Source: Sipunculus nudus
Taxonomy: Eukaryota; Annelida; Sipuncula; Golfingiida; Sipunculidae
Length of the DNA stretch: 64,000 nucleotides
Reading direction: 5' to 3'
Assembly: GCA_026874595.1 (NCBI GenBank)
Contig: CM049307.1
Location: forward strand, 56,625,870 to 56,689,869
Numbering within the stretch: the first letter of the stretch is position 1; every line of letters begins with the position of its first letter. Positions 13,655-26,633 of this stretch are shown piece after piece. The notes beneath the pieces are model-generated. The model had not been told where the DNA came from. It worked only from the letters and a program-made list of their open reading frames with translations, and ran no database searches. Both the position numbers and the translations under genes were made by a program.

Positions 13655-15454
13655 CTTGGGTGTCTGCAGGGTATAACCGCTGCATAAAGAGCGTAGCTTT
13701 TAAGTGTTTCCGTGATTTATATTAAATATCCATAATATTTTCTTTGGATGGATCGCATCGTGTGTCCAGCCCCTGCACAAATGGCTCGCCTTACCCTCTC
13801 TGTTTAATAGTCGGATAACTATCTATACACACCACTTGGTCTTTTCTTGGATGATAAAAAAAAAAAACATTGTAATGTATAAAACATTACTTGAGAATTG
13901 TTTTCTAACATTGCTTTTTATAATCTAAGATATTTAAGCTGTGTTAATAAGGTTAAGTAAAGTTGTGAATATATCTCAGCAAAGTACAGATGGCTATATA
14001 TTCACATACAACCTATACTGTACATGGGGACATACAGCAAATAAAATATACAAAATTCATGATTTCTGTTTATCATAATTTTCGTTATCATAATTTTCGA
14101 TATCTAACGTCTATTAACTTAAAAAACTTCCTTAAACCCTAAATAAAAATAAGCCAGGAACGTCGAATCCACCGCTCACAGAGTGTTTCTTTTTGTTTAT
14201 ATCCACGTGTTTATTACATGTGGGGGTCCGCTAAATAATCCAAACACCTTTTACAAGGACAACTGGGGGCAATTCAGACTAACCAGAGGTTTGAAAATTG
14301 TGTTTTGCAACCTAATACCTTTAGCAAAAGCAACCAAGCACTTAGCTTACATGGTTTTTCCGTTTGTCAACACTGCTGTGTTTACTAACATCTTTAAGAT
14401 AAATAGGCTCATGACTCAATCATAGAGGGATTATAAGTATTTTCCAAACAGAAATAACCAAGAGTTTATTTAAATGTATGCTGTTACGCCAGAAATCACA
14501 AAAATTCTATAGAAAAGATAGGTGAGTAATTTGATTTAAATTACCCAAACATTCCTTTCTGTTTTCTCTTCTTATATTACAAATTGACTAGAAAGACACA
14601 ATTAGAAAATGTCTGTCAACGAACACTGACATATCTCTATGTGACCAGTTCTCGTATTCACAAAACTCTTCCGTGATGTTGGCTTTTCTTCAGTCCTCAT
14701 GACGCAAGCAGTTACCATTTGACCTTTGAAAGTGTATGCCCCAGACCGGACTAGGTGGAAACGACCTCGCACAAACATGTTTGGACCGTGTTTCTGGGAT
14801 TGTGAATAAATATTGAATAATACCCTAGAGTTTCCTTAACACATTACAAATTTAGGTGTGGTGCTGTCCTTCCAAGGGTTTACAGGAAAGGTCTTTTAAG
14901 ATCCGTCTCCTTGATATAATTACTTTCTTTCCGAGCTGCAATACAAGGTATATTTTTAAGGAAATACCATCGAAGTGTACATACTTATAATTAAGCGCTG
15001 CCCGGTCATCATAAAGTGAGGCATGTAGTGCCAAACTAAAAAAAATACAGTTAAAGGCCAAGGGGACAAGGGCCATAAGAGACAGATGCCTTTTAATTTA
15101 AAATTTAAACCATTGAATCATAACCATTTAATACCTGAAACATATCAGACGAAAGTCTTCACATTAGGCTGGAAGATACTTTGGTCACTCTACGTTTACT
15201 CAATACCCAAACTGACATAGTATTTAAATGCACGAACAGGGGTCCCAGGCATTACCTAACCTTGGGGTTAACGGAAGCGTTTCCTTAAATGCGTTAAAAA
15301 TTCCTGTTCATAATACTTTACATAAAGGTTATTGATGAATAATGGATGGACACCTGGTGAATCAGAAATCTGCATTCTAAGGAATGCAAGCCTACGTCAT
15401 GTTCACTTATTCGGCCCATATTCCCGTGTTCATTACTGCATATGTGACTGTACA

Positions 15455-15665
15455 TTTGTGAATGTTCTTTGATGATGTTCCTGCATCCGGATCATGTGCC
15501 GGATCCACAACAAAATTTAACAATTATCCATTGGCCCATTCCCAAAATGCCCTGAAAATTTCACGACATTCGTTCGTGTTTGCGTGAGTTATGATGTGAA
15601 CAAATACGCACACACACTCACGCACAAACATAAACGGAGTTGAACTCATACCCTCCTGGCGGAAG
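15455..15665 (-). repeat. Dispersed repeat family, inverted copy
   Basis: Read on the minus strand, this matches two stretches near 55.5 and 55.7 kb. Shared text includes TTGTTCAC, CATAACTCACGCAA, GTGAAATT, TCAGGGCAT and GGGAATGGG. It also shares the TTGCTTCCGCCAGGAGGGTAT start with 55.6 kb. It resembles a repeat I have seen widely in animal genomes that begins near a TTGCCTCCGCC motif. I cannot name the family. Confidence 0.6.
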
Positions 15666-15936
15666 CAATTATATATTATCGTTGCAGAAATATATCAGAA
15701 ATTTTGTAAACCCAATCCTGAACCTGTTATACGGTGTACAGCCTTGATATGAATGATCGTCTATTTGAAATCCCCGCAGCAAAAATGTTTATTTTGATTT
15801 TCAATAGAATCTTACCAATTTTGAGCTCCAGCTGCTCGGACATTTCTTTCAAGAAGATAAAATCAAACAATTTTGATATAATGTCCTTTGTTATGTAGTG
15901 CTTTAACTTGTTTAGCAAAATAAATCTGTTATTATC

Positions 15937-16440
15937 ATGCCTTTCCCTTATAATTTGACATATTTATCGAAACATACAAAAAACAAACGAAAAAAAAAAA
16001 CGCCCACCAGCTTTGATTTCCGAAAAATATACATGGGAACCGAACCTTTTTTTGGGCTTAAATTAATGTGTATTTTAATTAATGTGAAATCTGTGATTAC
16101 AAGATTATTTTACATTTTGAGAACTGGACAAATGGAATTTGCACATGCACAAGATTTGGGTCAACTGAACGTTAGAACTGCAGTACAATATTATATTCAG
16201 TATTTTTCAACGTTGCACCCTATAAAGCAGTGGATGGTCACAAAGAAACCAGAATGCTGTGCTTTCTATGCTGATGGGGCTGACCTGGTGAAAGACGGTT
16301 GTCAATGGAATTGTGGACTTTTGCTTGTCCCTGGGGGTCGCAAAGTGATTAAAGCTTCTGGGTCGTGTCACGAACTCCCCGGGCGCAAGGGACGGAGGGA
16401 CCTTAGCCTATTCGGTTTGTCAGTCCAGGCCAACCCCTAA
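15937..16440 (+). other. Unrecognised 167-codon open frame
   Basis: This is the longest open frame in the window outside the Penelope-like elements. The first ~60 residues are Lys/Phe/Ile rich and look like AT-rich noise. The part from residue 68 (GQMEFAHAQDLGQLN...) has a more protein-like mix, with Cys and Trp (KPECC, GCQWNCG), and ends RRDLSLFGLSVQANP. I recognise no family. No splice sites or promoter can be argued with confidence, and it may be a chance frame or a decayed transposon or exon piece. Confidence 0.15.
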
Positions 16441-18106
16441 CGGTTCCTTTTCAAACAATAATAATAGGACGAACCGTTGGTAAGAGGATTCAATATTTAA
16501 TCACCTGGAAATTGACGAGAAATCTCTGTGCAAACTGGGCTAGGATGGGTATTCCGTGACACTGCATGTCGTCTCCCAACGACCGACGGAGAACAGCACA
16601 CAAAACAGACATCATTTATTGTAGCCTGCGATTGTATGATTGGGATTTATCAACCGAGGACCAATGCAACTGGGACTATGCGCGCTTGTCGCCGCTATCA
16701 ATAGTATTCCCTTCACTTGTCAGCCCGTGGACTGGCTTTCCCTCAATGAAAATTAGCTCAATGCTCATTAAAATTTGACATTTACTTCTGTGCGAATGAT
16801 ATTTGAAATTCCAAGTCGGGACAGGTGGTGGATTGATCTTCAAGGCGAAAGACGAGTTTTTATTATACGTTTTTTTTTCACTCAAAGTACGTCGCTGGTT
16901 CGCTATTGTTTAAGCGTCTGTGAAATGGACCGCCGTTTCATGAGGTCAGAAACATTGGCCCCTCTACCCCATCAATCTTTTTCATCAAACAATCCCTCTT
17001 TTCAGCTGAAGGCTCGGTTAGTGTGTTTTATTTCAGATAAATTGAGTGCTAACATTAGGTCTGAGTGGAGTTGACATATTGTCTTACTTTTTATCACAAG
17101 CAACAGTCATCGATCATTCATGTTTAAAAGATAACCATAAAGTGTTCAGACAACCCTGGTGTTGTTAATGCCTGTTATGTTGTTCATTTCAACAGACCCA
17201 GAAACGGAGGTAATTGGAATAATTGATGTTTTGCATCAGATCCAAAACCTTAACTTGTGAATTGGTTAGCTACTTATTTTTCCGATATGAAGAAACGATG
17301 TTTTATCCCCCATTTGACAAACAGGGCCAGGATTTTGTTGGAATTTTAAATTATTTTAGGTATGTGTTTTGACCGCCCAAACCAAGACGTGACACGAAAA
17401 TGGAACTGCAAAGGCAGTCTTGTTCAAGAGATATCGCGAATAATATGCTCCATGTATATGTCAAATATACAACTATGATGTAAGAATGAAACCGGACTGT
17501 GGGACAGATATAATGAGTTTAAATCTGACATATAACGCTGTAAACTGAATGTTCTTGTATTTTCTTAATGAATGTTATCATTGGAATTGGAAGTATTTGT
17601 CACTGGTTTTATACTATATTTACATTCTGAATACTCCAGTAATGACAATAGGTACAACTGATGGTTGTTCTATGGCTATATTGACATGATCTAAAAGGAA
17701 CTGTTACACAATTCTCAGCACTTATATTAGAGTACCATTTTGTTATTTTAATGGGTACCACATACAGTTCATAGAAATATAATTTATTTAACTCATTTAT
17801 TTGTATCGATTCATTTGTATATAAGGAGAGTACACCTGACTTCCAACAGAAATGATGACTAATTAATAATGGGGTTTAAATAACGCTGACTCGGTCTTTA
17901 CTGTACCAATCTGCGCTTCGGACAATTCTGAATGACATATATTACAGAAGCCATATATCGGCACTAAAAGACGCATTTTTATGTAATTTGTCGCAAACAA
18001 GACTTCGCTTTTCCTGTCTGGTACTCAATTTACCAAATAAAAGCTGCCTTTCCCGGCATCTTAAGCAATAAGTTTGAATTAAGCCAATCAGAAATACCGA
18101 AATAAT
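16441..18106. other. Gene-free stretch
   Basis: No repeat or coding feature is supported. Confidence 0.5.
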
Positions 18107-18269
18107 AAATACCGAACATGCCTTTTCCAGTAATATACTCTGCTACTTTTAAAAGCATGTTATTAACTGTATTTATTTTATATAAGATATATAGTAAATA
18201 CCGAACATCCCTTTTTCCAGTATATACTCTACTACTTTTAAAGGCATTTTATTAACTGTATTTATTTAA
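18107..18269. repeat. 89-bp spaced tandem duplication
   Basis: AAATACCGAACAT through ATTAACTGTATTTATTT occurs at 18107-18177 and again from 18196, with a few substitutions and single-base indels. Confidence 0.85.
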
Positions 18270-18631
18270 CATGGATTGCAAAAACAGCAAAATGTTGTTT
18301 AAAAATCAAATCTCTGCTAAGATGATCTTCATGAAACTTTGCTATGTAGGTCTACTCGCCTGCCACGATTTAACAACCCGATCAAAACCTCAACCTTGAC
18401 AAAATTATCGTAACAATTGGAAAATCATTTGAATATATTTAATGGATTGTTTCTTGGGCATTTTCCTATCCCTCAACAGAATTTCAATAAAATGTATTCA
18501 AAATCTTTTGCTGACATAGCGACGTTTAGGTACTATACCTCTCGACAACTGGTGGAGGGATAATTATAATACCAAATGCGAGGCACTCCCCATGGATCAG
18601 AGGGTGTTGAACTCATCCGACCTGATATGAG

Positions 18632-19058
18632 TACACCTTTCACACACAAAACGTTTCAAACCTGTTTGAGCAAGACGTTTTGCCAAACCGATTAAATGCG
18701 ATCACACGGGCATCTAGCACCAATGCATGGCTAATGAGGTGTACAGCACACATGTGGAACAATGTGACAACATGCGGACATAAGCATCCGCGCTTGCGCT
18801 GTGACTGAGTTGCTGCTTGAAAACCAGACAGTTGTAGGGCGTTCATACGACACTTCAGCAAAGCGAATAAAACTATTTACTTTTAATAGCAAGTGGGAAA
18901 AACGATGCGCATTCAAAACTCTTTGAAATCAACTACTGAGTTTAATCCAAAACGTTTTAGCCAAAATATTTTGAAAACGCTTTGGATTCCCGAGTGAACG
19001 CTCCAATGCGCGTTTAAAACGGTTTGACACCGGCTTTCATTTTGCCGTGTGAAAGGGC
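18632..19058. mobile_element. hAT-like short TIR element with CCTTTCACAC ends
   Basis: The left end begins TACACCTTTCACAC and the right end, reverse complemented, GCCCTTTCACAC. They are flanked by GATATGAG (18624-18631) and TATATGAC (19059-19066), which agree at six of eight bases. Subterminal AAAACGTTTCAAACC on the left has a related GTCAAACCGTTTTAAACG on the right in inverted orientation. The length is about 427 bp with no coding capacity. Confidence 0.55.
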
Positions 19059-19561
19059 TATATGACGGGTCACTATAACCGGATGGTGTTAACACTCAAC
19101 TGTATAGGCCACACTTAATGTTAACGCATAAAACCGTGCATAGAATTTAGAGAGGATTGGTACCGTGTCTCGGAAAATCATCAGATCTTTACCTTAAACA
19201 CATGGCGTTACCTAACACTGACAGTGCAAAGGCCTAGTAGTTATCTAAAGGGGCCTATTCCGACATCTGACGTCTATAAAATAAATATAATGCTTTGTTC
19301 CTTCTATAAAAAAACAGGCCAGAAAACGTTGATCTCATCCCCATAGGCTGTTCGGTTTGTTTATATCCACGTTTATAATAAAATAATACAAACACATTAA
19401 ACAAGGGACATCTTGAAGCAGGTCAGCTGAACCAGAGTTTTCCAATGGAGACTAGAAATCAGCAAATATGCAACCAACAACCTAAATTTGCATATTTGAT
19501 TTGTTTGTCAATAATGATGTGTCTACTTTCAGCTTGAAGATAAACAATCTCATACAGAGAA

Positions 19562-19564
<3 letters not shown>

Positions 19565-19631
<67 letters not shown>

Positions 19632-19720
19632 GACAGATAGACAGACAAACAGACAGAGACAGAGAGATGAGTGGGGAGAGTAGAGACAGTCAGACAGAGA
19701 GAGAATTTTGTTTGTAATTG

Positions 19721-19763
<43 letters not shown>
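19565..19763. repeat. (GA)n and (TA)n microsatellites
   Basis: GA repeats at 19565-19627 pass into imperfect ACAGACAGA repeats, and a TA run lies at 19726-19763. Confidence 0.95.
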
Positions 19764-19765
<2 letters not shown>

Positions 19766-21247
19766 CCATTAAAGTTACACTAATATCCTTCGTAAAAAGA
19801 TGACTTGGTTCAAAATAATGAATGTGTAAAATGTAAATTTAATATAAGGCTTTCTTCAAACCAACTCCTTGTCTGAGCTACGAGCCTTATGATTAAAGCC
19901 CTTGCTTTTTCTTCTCTCAGCGTCATTTCAAGTTTTGCGCATCTTTTATGCTTGTTAATTGGACACAACTACAGGTACCCTCAGCATAATTGCCTAGTAT
20001 TAAATAGTCCTCATTTTGAGACATGCTTTTAAAACGTTGAATAATTGATTGTTAATTAGGCAAATTGTCAGCGCACTTATGAGCTTATGAAAGTCGGAAG
20101 CACCATAGCAATTAATGTAGGTTTGAGAAATAAAACTGACAGCGAATGAATGATGCTGTAATTTCTTCTTCATGTTTATCACTCACGCAACCTAAGTATT
20201 ATAATTAACCCTTGCTATCTGTAAATCCTACGTGTTGAAGAATAATTTTCCTCTGTTCATTTCGTTTCTTATTAAGTTTGTCCTAAATCAAAATTTCCTG
20301 GACTTCAAACAGATCCATGTTAACGTGAATACCTGGAAAAGATATGGCGCAGCTTACCGATTGTGGGCTGTCGTGACAAGCGAAAGCAATTTTTGACATT
20401 TTGTCGGTTCGATCCATGATGGCGCCGTCTATTGCAAAGCCTAAACATGTGAAAAAAAGCAGGAGCTATTAAGGAAATGACGGGACTTATTATAGGATTA
20501 AATAAGGAAGCAATTGTGGGAGGAGTTTTTCTTTAGAAGCCGATTTCAGAAAGCCGTCCCCCAACAGACATGATGCGGTTTTCCAGTGTTGCTTGCCAAA
20601 GGTATTTTGATTCTCAATTTATCAAACGTTAAGGTATTTTTGCTTATGTGGATAATAGGATTAACTAAAGGAAGGTTAGTTTCCCTGTTAACTCTCGACC
20701 TGTATATACAATAGTCTGTTCCACAGTTGAGCGCCCACTAAAATAATTGAATCTTTTCCAAAATTGAAAAGCTCAAAAACGGAAGCTGTATTCGAAGAAA
20801 GAAGCATAGGCTTAATTTAAAAAAATAGAAACCCGAACCATGCCTAACAAAATATTTTAGTAACTCATTAAAATCAATATCTGAGAAAAGAGTCTATTTT
20901 TACCACATCTCTAACCGATTTATGAAGGTCAAAGCACTGGTCACATACTCAAACAACTACATTTAAAAACTGTTATGATACTTAGCCACAAGGTTCATGA
21001 AAGACCAGTATTTTTTTTCCAAATTATAAATGTTGTTTTTTTATGAATACCTTTATTAGGTACTTCATCAACTTTTGTGTGATAATCTATGCATAACATT
21101 TAAGTTTAAGGGAAAAATCGCAATATCCATTAGGCATACTGACGGAACAGACTATATTTCCAAAGATACGTTGTTTGTTTATTTAACTAACGTAAAGCTT
21201 GTTTTCATTCGTGTGAATACAAACGAGATTATTAAAAAAATGCCGTC
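19764..21247. other. Gene-free stretch
   Basis: Holds only the first half of a weak diverged repeat pair at 20.4-20.56 kb. Confidence 0.5.
20410..20560. repeat. Diverged repeat, partner near 21.6 kb
   Basis: ATGGCGCC, AAATAAGGAAGCAATTG, and TTTCAGAAAGC here match GGCGCC, GAACAAGGAAGTAATTG and TTCCAGGAAGC at 21600-21745 in the same order. The similarity is weak but collinear. Confidence 0.4.
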
Positions 21248-21517
21248 TTTTCTGCAAGGAATGCATCTTCTTTGTATTTATTAAAAATAGATATAAGATA
21301 AGCCCTAATCCTTCTGTTATAATGGAGGTTCTTAAAACGCTCTGTTGTAAATATATTGGCGCTCCTCCCGTGGCGGAGGTGAGTCTTTCTGCAAGGAATG
21401 GCATCTTCTTTGTATTTATTAAAAATAAATATAAGCCCTAATCCTTCTGTTTTAATGGAGGTTCTTTAAACGCTCTGTTGTAAATATATTGGCGCTCCTC
21501 CCGTGGCGGAGGTGAGT
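21248..21517. repeat. 137-bp tandem duplication
   Basis: Units 21248-21384 and 21385-21517 are nearly identical and each ends in a GCGCTCCTCCCGTGGCGGAG stretch, itself an imperfect inverted repeat (CCTCC and GGAGG). The second unit has a few small indels. Confidence 0.9.
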
Positions 21518-22794
21518 TGTGACTTTAAGTAGCTTTCATTTAGGAAAACCGTATTTAGTGCACATGCAGGTGGTGGCTTAAAAACGATTAGTACTAGACT
21601 CTGGCGCCAACAGTTACAAACCATCAAGCCCTGAATAAACAATGGCTATTGAAAATAGGGCCTGGTCTATAATTATGGGCTTGAACAAGGAAGTAATTGC
21701 TCGATGGTTTTTTGTTTCAAATCAATTCCAGGAAGCAATCAAACAACGAACCATTTTACCTCTCAGAGGCATTTCGTTGTTCACTAGCTAGACGTAGTTT
21801 GATTTTTTATATGCTTACTGTATAAAATTTTGTATGGGCAGACCTATTGCCTCTGAGAACAGGTGGTTCCTGTTAATTACTGTTTGAACGTTTTAAAATA
21901 GCATTTACTCCGTTTAACTTTAAATTTCTGTTGTTCCTAGGATGCAAATTGAAGTAAAGTCTATTTTGGAATCCTAATAGCCTTCCATTTAAGGCTATTA
22001 CGTTTTGCTCCAAGTGAGGATTAAGCTAACATATAAACCTTAGCTTGGGAGCTTACTATTACAATCAATCAGACGGTGCTTAAAGAAGCATTATTTAGTT
22101 GCATAAAAATCAGCTGTTTCCAGCATGTGCATGTTTTTTTTTCATTTAATTTATTTTTATACTTTGGTATACCTTGTATCTGAAATATTAGTCATGACAG
22201 TTCACTCTGAACGCTATTTTCATAACTTGGTTTGGCAACAGGATAGATGGCTTCCGCATAACACGTTGTCCTTTTTAACGACTGTTCTGTTGTTTACAAG
22301 TGCGTTTGTAGGAGTCATGACGTAACTGATCCAGTGGTGCTGCTGTGTGTGTAACCAACATATTATTTGCTTCCGACGCACAGACATACCACACCCGTGC
22401 ATTATTTGGCCAGTTGACAACTGTGGCCCAAAGGGGTTGGGTGAAGTGATTATTTCTTTTATCTCAAACGTTTTGTGACAGCTTCGTATGCTAGTAAATC
22501 TTTACCCAACTAGATTTGTCTTCTTGAATGGTGGAGTTAATAAAAAAATACGACTAGATCTGCCAAGGAGCATGATATTTTGAATTCACCCTGTTTTTCC
22601 AAAAATAATTAATGCTGATTCCAGGAAGGAAAGACAAGCTAGCTATGTTTTCCTTCTCTTTAGGTTATTGTATTTTTATGCAAGGTGTACCTTGTTAGTG
22701 TAAGAAAGTTTTGGCAAATTTCTTTCGCATTGCCTGGGAGATTATAAGAGCTACTCCGTTAGAGATTTTACAGAAAGGACATTGTGTAGTTAAT

Positions 22795-22985
22795 AATTTT
22801 AAAGGAGCCTGGACAGTCAAGCATTAAACGTTCTCCCCTGGCGACCCGGGTTCGATCCAAGGCTTAGCTATGTGAGTTGGTTGTAGAGGTTGTTTTATCG
22901 GGTCTTTCGGTTTCCTCAATCCCTAGAGACTAACAAAGGCCACCATCCGAGCCAGGGAGAGTGCTTTGCATTAGTTATAAAATAG
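22795..22985 (+). mobile_element. tRNA-derived SINE remnant
   Basis: A clear B-box GGTTCGATCC is at 22849-22858. It is followed by a tail with ATGTGAGTTGGTTGTAG and TCTTTCGGTTTCCTC, which resemble the bodies of SINEs common in invertebrate genomes. The A-box region is degraded. No poly-A or target duplication is visible. Confidence 0.45.
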
Positions 22986-24638
22986 TACAATCCATGTATA
23001 ATAAATAATGTTCATATGAAATATTTAAGGAATGTATAGTTTCGCATTAGCTAATCAACAAAAGCAAGGTACCCGCGTCAAATTCAATTTCCCGTAACGG
23101 GACGTTCATTCTAAGACACGCCTTGGTCCAAATAGCATATATACCATGGTAATTTTCATATTTACGGATTGTGTGTTTTGCATTTCTAAGCTCAGAACAA
23201 ATCAACACGTCTGAATGAACCCGGGTCAAACCGGGTGTCTGCCTTATTTTGTGTAAACCTAAAAAGGAACGGGACGTGTCCTTGCGATTGGCGCATCCGC
23301 TACGTACAAGGACATTAAACATTGCTCATTTTTTGTTTTTTTTTTTTCTCTGAAATAATGATTGGAGAATAATGTTGTGATTTTTACGTAATAGACATAA
23401 CTTTGAATTAATTCTTCATCCCATTTCTGTAAAATAAATAAAATAAAGAAAATTTCAATGTGTTACTTATATTTTTATGTTGCTATTCACTAAAAGTAAT
23501 TTGAAACTAAGTTGGAGTCAAACTCGAAATAGCATGAAATTGTTTAAGCACATATATCTGCTTTTTAAGTATTAACGATCACGTCTAGGTTTATAATTTC
23601 AAATTCAATCGACGTTGTTACTTTCCCTTGTGTATATGTTGCTTTTACATGTAGCACTTTCATCTTGACGATGGTTGTCCCGGGTTGCGGGAGAGATAGC
23701 AGGGTTCTGTCACTTAATTTGCATTTGATTCCTACAGACAAAAAAGAATTACCCGATAAAACACTACCGTAATATCAAAATTCTATAGCTGCAAAGAACT
23801 ACAAATAGGGCGATAAGATAAAATAAGGTTACAAGTCACATCACGTTAAGATAATTGTCATACATATTCTAGAACGGTGGGACTTTGACTGTATATATGC
23901 ACTGATATACAGTTATTTAACTCAGTTGAGTGAAGCGTCACAGTTTTGTACAAGGCGATTCATCTTCAAATGTCAGATCTTCCGTATCAGTACCAATTGA
24001 CTAATGTTAACCAGTCGCGACCAAGTAATAGAAGCGGGCTTATCTGAATATTTTGATTTCTATCAGCGGGCGACTCGGACCTTTTTCCTTCAAAGGAAAT
24101 ATATGGAAGTCAACCCTCTATTCTGTAGATCGCCCTGCATAGATTCGCGCAATGTGATCCCAAATGGTAGATTTTAATCAGGTCATCAAAGAACTGTAGT
24201 TGTATAGCATTCTACAGCATGATAAATAGGTTCTTGACTTTGGTTTTCTATAAAAATTTATGTCTGCTATATGTTTATCTAATGTCAGTATCACTTTGTA
24301 CGATCGATGTTTTTTTTTTAACAATAGGTCCCGCAGTCGAACTTTTTTTTTCTATATTTTTTTTCAATGTTTTACAATGTATCACATGTTAAAATGAAAT
24401 AAGGGTAAATGAATAAGCAAATATGTAGAAATGCTCCGTGTACGAGAAGCCTGATATCGATAATTAAAATAATAATGATAATAACTAGAATACGGGTTTT
24501 CGACAAGCGACTACGTGTATCTTCCGAAATCGGAGTGGGACGGGTGAAGTAAGGCATGGATTGAGTGGCATGTGGAAATAGAGTGAGGTGTGTTGCATAT
24601 TAGCATGGGTGTCTGCAGCCGAGATGTGTATGTAATTT
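22986..24638. other. Gene-free stretch
   Basis: Nothing recognisable except T-runs near 23330 and 24310-24365. Confidence 0.5.
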
Positions 24639-25200
24639 GGGCAACCTACCACAAAATCCAGAAAGCTGTCCAAGTTGTATACATATGCAAAATTTAAGGC
24701 AGATAAGTCAAAACACTACTTGTATATGAGTGATTTTATCCCACAGCAGACAAACAGAGGTACACTGTGCAAAAATGGTGGCAGGTGGCGCCACCAACTG
24801 TGTGTATGATTAAGAGCTATGTGAGATCTATACATATGCAAAATTTCAGGGGAATATGTCAAACCAGTCCTGAGATATAAGCCAGAATGTCTGCAGCGTA
24901 AACATAAATATAGGTGGCGCCACCTGCCACAAAATCGAGTAAGCTATCCAAGATGTTTAAACATGCAAATTTTAGGCAGATATGTCAAACCACTGCCGGG
25001 ATACGAGTAATTTTATCCCAAGGTAGATGAACCGATGGACGCTGTGCAAAATGGTTGCAGGTTGCGCCACCATTTTAGTGTATGTTATAAAGCTTTCCAA
25101 GGGCTACATTTGTGCAAAATTTTTAGCCTGATCGGTCAAACGGTTAACGAGATATGTGGGTTTGTGTGTGGAAACAGGGGCACAAATGGACGCTTGGCAG
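24639..25200. repeat. Dimeric tandem repeat with GGTGGCGCCACC palindrome
   Basis: Four diverged units start near 24639, 24784, 24913 and 25060, with spacings of 145, 129 and 147 bp. Each begins at a version of GGTGGCGCCACC, which is exact at 24784-24795 and 24913-24924. Each contains a CATATGCAAAATTT-like stretch and GTCAAACCA. Units 1 and 3 share CCACAAAATC and GATTTTATCCCA-like text, while 2 and 4 share GTGTATG near their starts. The array is therefore an alternating A-B-A-B structure of about 280 bp. Confidence 0.75.
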
Positions 25201-25317
25201 AGGAAAGGCCAGAGGTCAACCAAAATGAGGGCACAGCAGTCTACACGTGACCCGATCATAATTCCGAATTAAAAAAATTCCACCCAGTGGTTACGGTGGA
25301 GTTCTCCGGAAACCATA

Positions 25318-25338
25318 GCGGCGGCGGCGGCGGCGGCG
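25318..25338. repeat. (GCG)n microsatellite
   Basis: Seven GCG/GGC units in an otherwise AT-rich setting, just after the 24.6-25.2 kb tandem repeat. Confidence 0.9.
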
Positions 25339-26051
25339 TCCGACTGAAAACATAAAATCCGCCCAAATGCCGATATAGATCTTAATAAAGTCATAACAGA
25401 TTCGTATGACAGATTCTTGATAAATGCATTCGTGGCTATTTATATTGTCAGAATATATTTATTTCATACAATAATGTAACATATCCTATTCCTGGACACC
25501 CAAAATATAACATTGCTAAGACATATAGCAATTAGAGGGACTGATATGTTTAACCGTATTTCTCTAACATAACAATTTTCATTACATAGATCCTCTGAAA
25601 GGCATATCAGCAATGTGACTACCATAAAAATTAATGTACCCCGTGATAGACTTAATCAAGAAAACCGATACCATCGCGAAGACAATTCAATATATTGCAG
25701 TTCTTACCTATATGTGTCGAGAAAATCCGAATCTGTCTGCGGACAGGTTTATGAATTATCTGTAGTTTAACCTTCATCCACGGTGATATCAATCACTTCA
25801 GGAGACTCCTCCGAGCCTCGTTTTAGAGTTAGGGAATATAAACTGCCTGTAAATGATTCTCATAGTTAATTTTGATAAGGTCAAGTGCAATTGTATACAG
25901 TATATTAAATGAACTATTGTAGTAATCAATGTTCCATTATTTTCAACCCAATTGACCATTCTCATTTTTTGCGGGTCACATTCTGGCGCATTCAACCGGG
26001 ATTTTGTTGCCTATGATATTTTTTATTGGTTTTCTGAAATTTCAGTATCCT

Positions 26052-26055
<4 letters not shown>

Positions 26056-26120
<65 letters not shown>
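26056..26120. repeat. (TA)n microsatellite
   Basis: About 65 bp of uninterrupted AT repeats. Confidence 0.95.
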
Positions 26121-26124
<4 letters not shown>

Positions 26125-26527
26125 TGTAGGCTATTAATCTTAAATCGTTCAAATTGTTAAAAAAAACAGTACCATATATATTCAGGATTGGTAACAGACT
26201 ATACCTTTTTACCAAAGTTTAAGTAAGATATAAATGTATATATAATCCTATTGACAGCATTCAGGAGACCAGTCTTTGTTTAAGGCTTTGAGTGAAAAAA
26301 AATTATCGGTTCTCATGGGAAAAATAAAACCAAAAGAGCATGAATTTGTCTTGAGCATATGAGAAATGGAATTTTAATTTAGAAAAAAAATGGTTTCCAT
26401 TGACATATCCACCGATATTCAATGTTTTTCACTAAACGGTCGTGTTTTAATATTAGGGGACCCACAAATGGTCCCTCAGTCTGGCGGTCCCAAAATTGCA
26501 GCGTTGGGAAGATTGTTCTACCTAATG

Positions 26528-26529
26528 AC

Positions 26530-26560
<31 letters not shown>

Positions 26561-26581
26561 AAATATATATATATATATATA
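26528..26581. repeat. (CT)n(TA)n compound microsatellite
   Basis: CT repeats to 26560, then TA repeats to 26581. The downstream edge is about 50 bp from the 3' end of Penelope-like element A. Confidence 0.95.
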
Positions 26582-26633
26582 CTAGACTGTGATCCTGTGA
26601 CCTAACCTGTGCATGTAATCTAGACCTTAAGCA

